Of a DNA stretch of 64,000 nucleotides, positions 49,490-61,040 are shown one piece after another. The position numbers and the translations under genes are program-made. The stretch is from Mansonella perstans (Eukaryota > Nematoda > Chromadorea > Rhabditida > Onchocercidae). A model generated the notes under the pieces. That model did no database searches and had not been told where the DNA came from. It saw only the letters and a list, made by a program, of their open reading frames with translations. The first letter of the stretch is position 1, and every line of letters starts with the position of its first letter. The stretch covers positions 1 to 64,000 of the forward strand of contig JBAMDO010000114.1 in NCBI GenBank assembly GCA_037074765.1, written 5' to 3'.

Positions 49490-52400
49490 ATGTCATTTGA
49501 TCACTGTGTTTTCATTTTTCTCGATAATGTTCTCGTAGATTTTTACATTTTAGATTTGATCTTCACGACGTTAACTGTTTTATTCAACGTTTGTTGTGTG
49601 GTTCGAAATCGTAGCAGCTCTTTCATCAATACCAAACGATCAATTTTGAAATCTAATTCTAAGCTACGATTCAGCAATAATAGAAATACCTGTCAATTTT
49701 CCAAAGTCAAAATGGCTGGTGATAAAATGAAAGGAGCAGCGAATGAAGTTCGAGTTGTTTTTCCTTTATTGTTTTGCTTTCTTTCAATTAAATGAATAAA
49801 TTGATTATTCAAGTAAGGATTATCTATTAAAGGGTTAAATAGGATTATCTGTTTCTGGAGGGTTAACTTATAATGTTTAAAAACGAGAAAGACAAGCGAA
49901 GGAAGTAGAGAATTTAAAATCTTGAATATTTGATAGTTATTTTTGCCCTCATTATTAAGTCTTGCCTCTCGATGTTATCGATCTTAATCGTCTTCTCTTT
50001 TCTAGAAAACTACTAAAGCTCCAATAGAAATGAGTTCTTGGCCTGATTTCATTGAAGAGCGTATCGCTTTGTTTGATAAACTTATGGCAAAGTATCAGGA
50101 AGAGATTGCTGCGAAGGTATTTTTCATATTTCTTTCATTCTCTTCTTCCTATCAATATGTAATTTGTATTACTTTATTGTTGATTTTGTTCTGATTTTAG
50201 TCATTTTCCTCTTCGAAACTTAGTAAATCCTTAGCTCCATAAGTTTTGCAGAAATCAGAAAAAATTAAAATCACTTTACGAGATGGAAAAGAGTTGGAGG
50301 GCGAATCATGGCGTACAACTCCACTGATGATCGCAGAACAGATCAGTCGTGGCTTTGCTGATAGCGCAGTTGTAGCGAAAGTTAATGGAGAAGTTTGTTT
50401 TTTCTTCTTGAAAATTTCAACTTTTAGAAAAATTTTTGGCGAATTATAAGTTCTGCTTTTTCACGTGTTTTGGTGCGTATTCGTTCTTTGGCAGATGAAT
50501 GAAATAGATAGAGAGAATGGCTGTCAGAAACTAGAAGTTTTTCTATCATATATCCAGGATCACTAAACAGTCTACATATATCGAAGGTCACTAAGAGATT
50601 TTGTGAATTGCTGATGAAAATCTTTACTGATGAAAATGTACAATTTTTAGTAAAGAAATTTGGAAAAATGAATTTGCATTAATTTTAGTACTCATTTTAA
50701 AAAAAATGGTTTTTGTTTTTTTTTTTTAATCTTTTTTTCACATAATTTCGTTTTATAAGCATAGAAATTTGTGTGGGTTGTTTCTTTTTTTTGTTTGAAA
50801 TTGAATGTCATTCATCTAAATACTTTTCTGGTAAATTGTTATCTTTAGGTGTGGGATTTGGATAGACCATTCGAATGTGATGCAACTTTACAGATTCTAA
50901 AGTTTGATGATGATGAGGGGAAACAGGTGAGTTTTGCTATTATTTCAAAATTTTACCGTTACCTGTACTTTTTTCATCTACTGGCATGAAATATTTAGAT
51001 TTGAAGGAGTTGCCCAGTGGATTTCTTTTTATCTTTCTTGAATCACCCTCATCACGATTCATCTTCATTTATCAGAAGTTATTCATTCCATAAATGAAAG
51101 TCTCTTAATTCATTATGATTGCACCACTTCAGATATTGCCAGAATTTCATATTCAGTAATTTTTCTGAAATCACTGGTGCGAAAGCATATCTCTGCAGAC
51201 CGAGCAGGACCAAAGCTTGAAACTGGTCACAGTTTTGGCTGTTTATCGGTTAAACAAAATGTTTCTTTTAATGGTAGAATAACAAGAACAACTAGTGAAT
51301 GTTATCACTCCGAATTTCAGGTTTTTTGGCATAGTTCAGCCCATATCATGGGTGAAGCTATGGAGCGCTATTGCGGCGGTCACCTGTGCTATGGTCCACC
51401 AATTTCAGATGGATTTTATTATGATATGTGGAAAGAGGTTTATTATGATTTTTTTTTCTTTTTCATTTCAATTTTCACTTCATGTGTACTGTCCCTTATC
51501 TATCCATTTCAACAATACGAAATCACTTTTTGGTTCGCAAGGATACTCTACATCACTTTGTTTTTCCAGATAAAAAGTCCTGAAGAAAAGTATTTCAGGG
51601 ATCTGCAATAACACCAGATGATTTTCCAAAATTGGAACAAATTGTTAAATGTGTTGTTAAGGTTATTCCTCAGTTTTTAGTTTTGTAGTTATTGTATCAC
51701 AACAAGTACTGTATCATTTTATGTAGTAATATTTCATGTTTCTACTTCGTTTTTAGGATAAGCAGCCTTTTGAACGATTGGTTGTTTCAAAAGAAGATCT
51801 GTTACAAATGTTCAAATACAATAAATTTAAGGTATCAGTAGATTTTTTTGTAGAAATATGTTATCTACTATTTATTACTAATTTTTGTGTTTGAAATTAT
51901 TTCAGTATTGAAATATAAAGTTATGAGAATTTTTCTTCGTCTAGGTCCGCATCATAAACGAGAAAATCACGACTCCTTCTACTACTGTATATCGTTGCGG
52001 GCCACTGATTGATTTATGTCGAGGGCCGCATGTACGTCACACTGGGAAAGTAAAGGTAAGAGTGAAATTTTCCTTGGACTTTTTTGCGGCATTCTTATTG
52101 TGTGATAATATGATTTCGAATTGGATAAGTTAAGCTTCTGCTTGATCTCGTAAATCACGCAGACACGTATGAATTTACTTGATTGCGCTGTGCATATTGT
52201 TTTATACTATTCGGTTTATGTGATTGACTTTAATTCGAAGAACGATGAGTTTGATGATTGAATTTGTGCTAAAATTAAAGTGGATTCTTGTATTTTTGTG
52301 GGTATAGTTTTAAGCTTGTCTTTGTTTCAGCTTTAAAAAAAGTCTAGTTATTGATTTATATCAGTTTTATTTAAGGCTCTAGCTGTGACCAAAACATCAA

Positions 52401-55400
52401 GTTCATACTGGGAAGGGCGGTCAGATGCCGAATCTTTAATCCGCATTTATGGGATATCATTTCCTGATTCGAAGCAACTTAAGGAATGGCAAAAATTGCA
52501 GGTGAATTTGACCTTTTCATAGAAGATAGATTATTACATGAGTGGTACTTGTTGGTGATTGTGATTTTTGGGAAAAATTCTTTTCCCAGCTCAGAAAGAA
52601 GGAATTAAAAAAGCGTTTACTTGCTTTACATTGCACATGTTTTCGCGTTTTCTCGAAATTAGCAGAGAAAAACGTTCAAAAATGTGCAAAAGTATCCCTT
52701 AAAAAAATGAGGATTTCTCAGTTTTAGCTCTGGCTTTGAAGAACTGCAGCCAGCAGTAACTGCTCTGAGATACATTTTGTCACTACATTACTTTAGCTTG
52801 AATCTCACGATATAATTATTTCACATTAAGACACTATTGATTCTGACAAGCACTTCTTGCTGAGATTATGTTGTTTATTACATTACAAGCTTTGAATAGC
52901 GTGATCATCTTTAAAAGTGCAAAAAACGAAATATTGCTTGAATTGATAGTTAGACAGGCACTTTATGTATTAGAGTTACAGTGATTTTACGGTTGTAGCA
53001 ATATTTGCTAGAAAATTTCAGCATATTTTATTATGAATGCATTTTAATTGTTTTTTGAAAATTTCTAAGGAAGAGGCAGCTAAACGGGATCACAGGAAAA
53101 TTGGACGTGACCAAGAATTGTATTTCTTCCATCCATTGAGTCCTGGCTCAGCTTTTTGGTATCCAAAAGGTGCTCATATTTACAACACTCTGTGTAATTT
53201 CATACGTAAGGAATATCGCAAACGTGGATTTACTGAGGTTTCATCATTCATTCTTGTTTGGTTCATTATTAAATTATAAAATTTTTCGCAAATATTAGTA
53301 GATAAAGGATTAAAGCGTAGCAGACTGATGGAGTGAAATGATTCATTCAGCAGTTGGTATTTTACGTTAGTTAAAAAATATATATGATATAGGATTCAAC
53401 TTGAAAAATGTGCTGAATTGTGAATGATTAAGCAGTTTTTAAATATTTGAGATGATTTCAATAAATTGCCATTAACTTTGTTTTGTGCCAAAATATTTTC
53501 TCAGTATTTAGGTTATATCACCTAATATGTATAACAGCAAATTATGGGAGCAGTCGGGACACTGGGAGCATTATTCGGATAATATGTTCAAGTAATTTTA
53601 CTCAATAATTTATTTAAAGTGATAGTAAAAGCAGGTTTTGGTAACAGAGTTTTCCTTACACAAATTTGAAATGAATTGTATTTTAGAATCGATATTGAGA
53701 AGGAAACATTTGGACTTAAGCCAATGAATTGTCCAGGGCACTGCTTGATGTATTCCCACATACCGCGTACCCATAATGAGTTGCCTCTGCGATTCGCTGA
53801 TTTTGGTGTTTTACATCGGTAGGAGATTTTGAATATTGTCAGCAAAAGCTGAATTATTTTGATAAAATTTAGCTTTCGAAGAAGGAAGGAAAATATCAGA
53901 AACTATATGTTTTAAATATGGCCGATTTGATCAAAATGATGGCCAGTTCTATCAAAAATTCTATCAAAAATTGATTCAACTGAGTTTTTAAATAGTTTTG
54001 AAGCCGATATTTGTGGAATATTCAAAAGAACTTTACAGGTCTTACATTTTACGGGTAGAAATTGATTTTCTAACTAAACTAATTTAACTTGGTAATTTTT
54101 AAATCGTTTAAGCAATGAGATGAGCGGTGCACTAACTGGTCTAACTCGAGTGCGACGTTTTCAGCAGGATGATGCGCATATTTTCTGTCGTCAAGATCAG
54201 GTTGTTGAAGAAATAATGGTAAGTATAGAAAAAAAAAATTCTTTAATAGCGGCATTTAAATTGAGTTCTTGATTTTTTCGAATTTCAGTTTTCATTAATC
54301 CAAAATTTTTCTTGATCGCTCTGTGTTTTTTTGTTGATAGGAATATTCTTTTACAGGGTTGCCTCAGTTTTCTCAAATATGCTTATCATGATGTATTTGG
54401 TTTCACATTCAAACTCAATTTAAGTACCAGACCGGAGGTAGGATATCTGGGTGACATTGAGACATGGTAAGTAATTACTTTTTTCCATTTTTTTCAGTTT
54501 CGAACAAGATCTAAATTTCAAAACTTTTTGTTTTTTATCATTTTATGTTTGTTTCATCTCAAAAATATTATGAAAAGGTTTCGTGTAGGTAAATCAATTT
54601 GATAATACCGCGTAGAGGGAATTAGTCTTTATATTCAATTATAGGAATGCTGCGGAAGACAAACTGAAAGAAGCGCTAAATACATCTGGACACGAGTGGG
54701 AGCTAAATCCTGGCGATGGTGCTTTTTATGGTCCAAAGGTTGGGTTAATTTGAAATTAAGAATTCGTAACAGACTTGATATTAAGCTGCATTTTAAACTA
54801 GGTTTAATTTTGTTTCGTTTTTCAGATTGATATCACAATTCAGGATGCTCTTCGAAGACTTCATCAGTGTGCAACAATACAGCTTGATTTTCAGTTACCT
54901 GTTCGATTTGATTTATCTTATTTTGAGTATGTTCATTGCATTTTATTTCAGAAAAATGAGGAATAAAATTCACCTCAATCATTTCGGCACTGGATTGTTG
55001 ATCTTTCAATCGGATTATTGATTTTCCAATTAAGGACAGCTTTTTCGCATTTCTTTGCGTTTTCCCAATTAAGTATCTATTCCTTTATGCCTAGAAGATT
55101 TGTTATTTTTATAGTGAGAAAAATGTAATAATTTTTTAATTTTGCTCAACTGTGTGAGTTTCCAGTGAAAACAATGAGAGGCAAAGACCAGTCATGATTC
55201 ACCGTGCTCTGTTAGGTTCAATTGAACGAATGACTGCCATTTTAGCGGAGAGTTATGGTGGTAAATGGCCGTTTTGGTTATCACCACGACAGGTAATCTT
55301 CCTAATATTTTTTTTGTTGTTAATATTCTGTGTGCAAAATGATATAACTAAAGATTCGAAATTTCGTTTTACAATACGTTTCTGAAAAATTGTTAGTGTG

Positions 55401-56589
55401 AAACAATAAAAATAATGATCAAACTAAGTAAATTTTTAATCACTATTCAACGTTGTTAAAGATGGATAAATTGGTAAGTTTGTATTTTTTTCAGGCAAAA
55501 GTAATCACAGTCCATGAATCTCAAAATGATTATGGCAAAATGGTGCAGAGAAAAGTGAGTATTGACTTTTTTAATTTCAACATTTTTTATTCTATTTTTT
55601 CTGCGAATCATCTAAAGACTATAAATAGGAAATAGTTAGCATTCAGCCGTTATCAAACGCTTACCAGTTCTCAGTATTTCATGGGAAATGTGGATTTCAA
55701 ATAAAGCATTTTATTGTTCGTCACTGAGCACAGGAAAACTCTGCAATTTTTGCGCATCATCGATTTTTATTCGATAAAGGTTTATTTTGGGATTTCCGCG
55801 CTTTAGATTATCTGAATCGCGGATAAGATATAAGGCAAGGCACGATTGAGATGTTGTTACTGAAAAGGAATGCGTAACCTTGGATTAAAAAATTTATTAT
55901 ACCTGTGAAATCTTTGATATTTTTTTTGAACAATTAATCACTGATTGAAGGATCCCAAAGAAGTGTAAATAATATTCAAAATTCAGCTCTGTTTAGTGGA
56001 AAGAATAGTTAATTTTATTTGCAGATATATGAAGCAGGCTTTGAGGTTGAATTTGATGCAGATTCATCAGACACTTTAAACAAACAGATTCGTAATGCTC
56101 AAATTGCACAGTTCAATTTTATTCTGGTAGTCGGACCAACTGAAGCACGAAATGGAACTGTAAATGTTCGTACGCGTGACAATGCAGTGAGATTTTTTGC
56201 CTAATTTTCAGATAATTTATATTACTCAGTAAATAAAATGATGAGTAATCACTTCGTCTCGAAGAACATTGCAGTTCTTTCGATTGAATTGAATACTCAG
56301 TTCTATAGTTGTGGTTGCAGTTGTGATTATAATTAAGGTACATAATTGAGATATTAAGGTATTTCAGTTTTTAAAATTGAGCAAGCTTTATTTCTCGGCA
56401 CAATGATACAGTTGTTTCAGTAGATTGTTTTCGTTTACGGTTCTGGAAGAATGTAGTTTAATGCTTTTTTCTATTAGTTTTTATTCTTTGCAGGTAAGAG
56501 GTGAAGTGAAATTAGAAGAGCTGATCGAGAAATTCAGACGTTTCCAGGAGGAATATGTTCGTGATACGGAAAGTGCTGAAGAGTTTTGA
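49490..56589 (+). CDS. tars-1: Threonyl-tRNA synthetase, cytosolic with possible mitochondrial isoform
   Basis: Charges tRNA-Thr with threonine and edits Ser-tRNA-Thr. Twenty exons keep frame: 49490-49747, 50006-50116, 50252-50392, 50849-50926, 51321-51437, 51599-51661, 51757-51831, 51945-52055, 52376-52501, 53070-53237, 53512-53591, 53687-53818, 54113-54218, 54357-54466, 54645-54738, 54826-54926, 55166-55292, 55495-55554, 56025-56186 and 56494-56589. The product is 771 residues from 49490, or 697 from the in-frame ATG at 49712 (human TARS1 has 723). Domains in order: TGS (exons 3-4), editing domain with HSSAH and CRGPHVRH, class II core with the MNCPGHC zinc cysteine, motif 2 region [17 protein letters not shown] and motif 3 GSIERM, then the anticodon-binding domain ending SAEEF. 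The 74-residue N-terminal extension has no similarity to known ThrRS and is basic in its second half. Exon 9 follows an unusual TTTAAG acceptor. Confidence 0.97.
49665..49714 (+). promoter_or_regulatory. Possible internal acceptor and second start codon of tars-1
   Basis: A TACGATTCAG at 49665-49674 lies 37 bases before the in-frame ATG at 49712 (MAGDKMKG). If a spliced leader joins here, translation would start at the shorter cytosolic form, while longer transcripts could start at 49490. The use of either start is inference. Confidence 0.4.
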
Positions 56590-57388
56590 ATCATAATGCA
56601 GAAAGTGCGAAAGAAAAAAGAAATCCACTATAATTTAATTCTTGTAACCAAAATTAATTCAAAAAATTATGATTTAGAATTTTCGATTCAGAATTGATTC
56701 AAAAATTGACAAATTATATGGATGGAAAAATTATTCTGGCATTTATTTTAATTTTCAGGCTTCCAAAGAGCACCTAATTTAATAATAGATATTTTAATTG
56801 TCTTGTTTCTTTTATGATTAATGCTGAGCTCTTATGTTGTTGGCCGCTGTCTTTGTGGTAAAAATTTTTACGTCGAAATAAATTATACAGAATGAAAAGT
56901 GAAAAGTAATTCAGTACCGTAAAGTATTATTCTACTGTATATTCTACTATACCTGTATTTCTTTTATATCGTGTAGACTCTTATTTTTCTTCATTTGATA
57001 ACATTTCGAAACACTAAATCATTTGGTGGCATTTCGTATTTGTGGTACTGAAATTTTTCACTATCAAACTTCATTTCTCAGTTATTTTTAACTGAATGGC
57101 AGTTTCACTCTTATTTATTTGAGAGTTATCTGAATAAGTACTTACTTTTATTTTAGCATTAATTAATTAAGTCTGGTTGAAGATTTCTCAGAATTTAGCT
57201 ACTACCTGATGACTGAAAAAATAATTGGTAAGTAATGGTTGAAAAAGAAATATTGTTTTAGATAAGTTTTTTGAGTCGGATTGGTGGCGAGTTGGTTGAA
57301 TCTGTAGCTCGAACTGTGTATTTTATTGATTTTAATAGTTACAATTAATTATTTGCTTATCAATGATTGAATAAATTTTTCTCTACAG

Positions 57389-57792
57389 TTATTCCATGAC
57401 AATTATGAGATTCATGATAGTAGTATAGGAAAACAAGGTTGTTAATTAAAACGAAATATATTGTTCTGTTTGATTGATTGATAAGAAAGATCGATGTGTG
57501 ATTATTTCTTTGGGTGAGGAAATGTCCATCAATTTTTGTTCTTCATTCCATCAAGGATTGATGGATTCATTTTAAAAATGAATACGTAGAAAATTTTGTT
57601 TGAAATTTTGCAGAGATGTTTGAATTAGATGTGCACCAGCATCAGAATTGTGGCAATGATTTTTATTGGGGATGTTTTGATCGTTTCATTAATGGATATG
57701 GAGAAATTATATGCTCGAAAAGTGGTCGACGATATATTTTTGGGCCAAAATCAATTGATCTTGGACCATATTGTAATCAATTGATTGGATGA
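57389..57792 (+). CDS. Candidate two-exon orphan coding region (3' end)
   Basis: Exon 57389-57437 (after CTCTACAG; reads LFHDNYEIHDSSIGKQ) joins in phase to 57614-57792 (after ATTTTGCAG; reads EMFELDVHQHQNCGNDFYWG and further to a TGA). Together they give about 75 residues ending in GPYCNQLIG. The composition is mixed, aromatic and Cys-bearing. No start codon is found upstream in phase. I do not recognise a domain. A spurious match is possible. Confidence 0.25.
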
Positions 57793-58326
57793 AAATTTTA
57801 AAAGAAGGTAGTTTTGGACATATTTCGAATTAGATAAATGAATTTGGATTAATTTAGATTACATTTATTATCTTATTTAATTCGTTTGCTAGGAGTATGA
57901 TGGATACATTGAAAATTATCAAAAAAAAAAAGTGATACATTGTAGAGATCATTGAAAGATCTATTAAAGAAACCGAGAGGATTGGTAGTTGATCAGTTTT
58001 TTTGATTTAGTGTGCATTCAGTGGATCTAATATTTTTTTCGAATCATATCGGTTTCTTCAGAAAAAAATTACTTTGATTTTCAGAGCTGAAACATTTATA
58101 AATAAATTTAGATAATTGGTTTAATGAAGTGCAAATTAATATTGAGATATAAAAATTTGGAGTGACATTTGGAAGCTAATTATTTTTTCAGGAAATAGAG
58201 AAGAATTCTTTTGAAAACAAAGTCTTTTTTCTAATTTTTTATTATTCAAATTTAAAATGTCTTACAGATGTTCTTTCTAGAGGATGCTTTTTTTCTTTTT
58301 TCGAGGAAATACCTTTTGTTGTAGAG

Positions 58327-59320
58327 ATGAGTTTGTGCGAACCGCAAAGCAGGTCACAATCCCGGAAACATATAAGAATGGGAAATGTAATGTAAGAATT
58401 GGAAATATGATGATGTTAGTTCGGTTTTCAGTTCAGGAGTTTATAAATTGAATTTTGATTTCGAAATTCATATTTTTCTAATTTGGAATTTTTTATTATA
58501 TATTGAAGATATTATTACAGTTGTGATTGCAAGCACAGTAAAAAATTTTTGTAGTAGTGGCTTGGTGTAGTTTTACATAAGCGTCATCCCAGCTCAGTTG
58601 AAGATGCGTTTGGTTGTAATTCCGATATCGTATGGCCACCAATGATTGGTGCGCGATTCTGGATCTCAATGCATTGGGTAAGCCACTTTTTAGTAGCAAA
58701 TTTGGTAGTTTTCTGCTTGTGTAGAATAGGAATTGTTCATTAACCAAATATCTGCAATCATTATTAGCTTTTGCCGAGCATAAATTTAGGATATTCAGAT
58801 TAAAAATTCTGAAGGAATTTTTTTTCCTGTCTCAGCCAAATGGTAGATTTATTGGAATAATGTGTGTTGTATACTTCTTTCTTTGGCTTCAATGTGCTCA
58901 CTGTTACTATTATGTACATCGTAATCATCATTTTTATTATGTTATATTTCATATACAAGGTGATGTGCAGTATTTAGCACTGGATATTGCTGAAATTGAA
59001 TATAAGTTTGTTTTTTAATTCTGTGCTGTTGTTTTGCAGATCAAAACTAAAGTATGGAAAGTGAATAGTAGAGCGGATGATGTTGAATTTGGTCATGGAA
59101 GATTTATGCTCGTTGTATTCATCATTTTTATTATGTTATATCTCATATACAAAATAATCTGCAGTATTTAGCACTGAATATTGCGAAAAGTGAATGTAAG
59201 TTTGTTTTTCAATTCTGCGTTTCTGTTGTTTTGCAGAGCAAGACTAGAGTGGATGAATGTCATGGAAGAACATGGAGTGATGTGCTGAAACTTCATCTAG
59301 GGCAGTGGAAAAACATTTAA
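58327..59320 (+). CDS. Candidate orphan gene, three short exons
   Basis: Possible exons: 58327-58386, starting MSLCEPQSRSQSRKHIRMGN after a GTTGTAG acceptor; about 58581-58680 (RHPSSVEDAFGCNSDIVW, then PPMIGARFWISMHW, donor GTAAGC); and 59238-59320 (after TTTTGCAG; SKTRVDECHGRTWSDVLKL to a TAA). The phases fit if the second exon uses the TACATAAG acceptor, which is weak. A 194-bp duplication copies the acceptor of the third exon, so an alternative third exon from 59041 exists. Function unknown. Confidence 0.25.
58926..59240. repeat. 194-bp tandem duplication carrying a splice acceptor
   Basis: CATCATTTTTATTATGTTAT at 58926 recurs at 59120, and both copies run through CTGCAGTATTTAGCACTG-like, TAAGTTTGTTTTT and GTTGTTTTGCAG blocks. 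Each copy ends in a TTTTGCAG acceptor followed by A(T/G)CAA(A/G)ACTA, so the duplication doubled the acceptor and the first codons of a possible exon. Confidence 0.8.
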
Positions 59321-59591
59321 TGTTTTGTCGGGTATTTCGCAATCACAGATTGCATTTTAAAAAATTTGTTTTAGCATTCTTCAAAGAATTTTATGTCAAC
59401 GAATGTTTCCATCCGTTCGAATTTTTGTAAAAGTTCATGAGTATTTACTGTTGATAAATTCTTTGGATTTTTTTTTTCTTTTTTTTGAGATTGATCCTCA
59501 GTTAACGAAGTTTCAGCATTTGAAAAGAGTACAATGCCTTCAAAAGAAACCGAGAGAAAATGCTAAGGTAATACAAATATATCAGCTACAG

Positions 59592-59779
59592 TGAAAGCAC
59601 AGAGTTGTGAGCAGCAAAAAGAAATTACGAGTAGCATGAATCCACAAGTTAATAGTGCAACGAGTAGTTTGCTGCTGGAAATACTCAATGATCGAAGTCT
59701 AAAAGATTTAATTGTTGAAAGGCATCATGAAGCTTACAAGAATTATATAATGGAAACAAATCGTCTTAAAGAAAATTAA
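59592..59779 (+). CDS. Candidate terminal exon, unrecognised
   Basis: After CAGCTACAG, an open frame reads AQSCEQQKEITSSMNPQVNS, then LLLEILNDRSLKDLIVERHH, then a charged helical end RLKEN and TAA. Helix-rich and balanced, so plausibly coding, but no upstream exon with matching phase was found (the frame ending at 59567 is out of phase). Orphan, or part of a decayed gene. Confidence 0.25.
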
Positions 59780-60495
59780 AGATTCAGGATATATAAAGGC
59801 TACTTTTTATCATGATTCATTCAGCTAATTGTTTTGTATAATATGAAGTGTTATTGACTGTCGATTGATGTGATTAAAGATAAAAAGTTTCATCAATTGT
59901 TATTTGCTTTTTGATTTTATCGAATTAATAGAAATATCAGTCATTTGGTATTCAAAGTATTTTAAAGTTTTATATGAAGAAGTTCTGGTTTTTTTTTTGT
60001 CTCACAAAACTTTTGCCTTAATTTATACGCAATCGTTTAATGCAATAATTTTAACACTTTTAGAGGTAATTAATATAATTAAAATGAAATTGGTGAAAAA
60101 GATAAATTATTAAATCATCGTTTTGGAATTTCGCCTGTATTATTTTCATAGTTATTAATTAGCACAAGGAATTGATTGGCTGAAGAAAATTAATAGAATT
60201 TTAAATGAGAATTTGAACAATTGGAATTACTTGCTTTAATAGTGTTATCTGATCTTGCCGTAGTGATAATAGGCCAAATAAATAAATGATTTATAGTGGT
60301 TAGGATTATTAAAGTTTTTTTTTTTGAAATTTGTTTAAATTGTTGTAATTTTAGTTACAGGATTATTTTCTAATAATCAAGAAAAAAGGATAATTTTAGG
60401 AGAATTTGATGTAATTGTTGTAAAATGTAAATGAATGTATGTATAATAGTAGGAGTTTTTTGTACACGCGCGTTATATTGGAGAAATCAGCTGTA

Positions 60496-60586
60496 ACCAT
60501 TACCGAAAGGTACTGGTAACCCCTTGAAAATCCTCCGTGATCGGGATCGGGAATTGCAATTATTTCCCTTGAACGAGGAATTCCTA
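60496..60586 (+). other. Possible upstream exon of the ClC gene
   Basis: A stop-free stretch reading PLKILRDRDRELQLFPLNEE, then FL, ends at a strong donor CTA/GTAAGTGTG. It is in the right place for an N-terminal exon of the downstream gene but its phase (0) does not match the first sure exon (phase 2), so another exon would be needed between them. Confidence 0.25.
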
Positions 60587-61040
60587 GTAAGTGTGAGTCA
60601 TCAGCTCACGTTGACTAACAATTTTTCCATTGTATTTTGTTGCTATTCCAAATATATTGAACTAAAGTTCAAAGTTCAGTGTTTCAATATTGAATGTGAA
60701 AAGTTCTTTTATAGTTTTTATGTAATTAATTTACAGATTATCCGATACTTTATACATTATATTGTTATTTCCACATTTGTTAAGTAATCAACTGGATATT
60801 ATGGACCGAACACGATCATTAACAGCGTTAGTTTTACTTTATTTCTTGATTGTATATAGTTTTTGATATTGGAACAGAATTAATAATAGGAGGAATGTTG
60901 TGATCTATTATTGTAAAACGAAAGAGTTGCAAAGGATTTATGATGTAGTTTATTGGTTTTATTAATTCTACTATTTGATGATTGAACGGGTTCAAGTTCA
61001 GTTGAACGAATTTCTTGAATTTTATTGAATATAATTTTAG

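Larger units (their letters stand above)
56590..60540. other. Region between tars-1 and the ClC gene: orphan exon candidates
   Basis: No recognisable family. AATAAA at 56877-56882 is a fair polyadenylation signal for tars-1. Several short splice-flanked open pieces with protein-like composition follow on the plus strand, listed separately, but I cannot chain them into one consistent gene. They could be a fast-evolving small gene or a decayed one. Confidence 0.45.

Noticed and set aside
51177..51320. Possible extra exon upstream of tars-1 exon 5
   Set aside because: Exons 4 and 5 join in phase without it, and the ThrRS family has no extra segment there.
51577..51598. Acceptor TTTTTCCAG as the start of tars-1 exon 6
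   Set aside because: Using it puts stops in every workable phase; the later TATTTCAG gives the expected residues.
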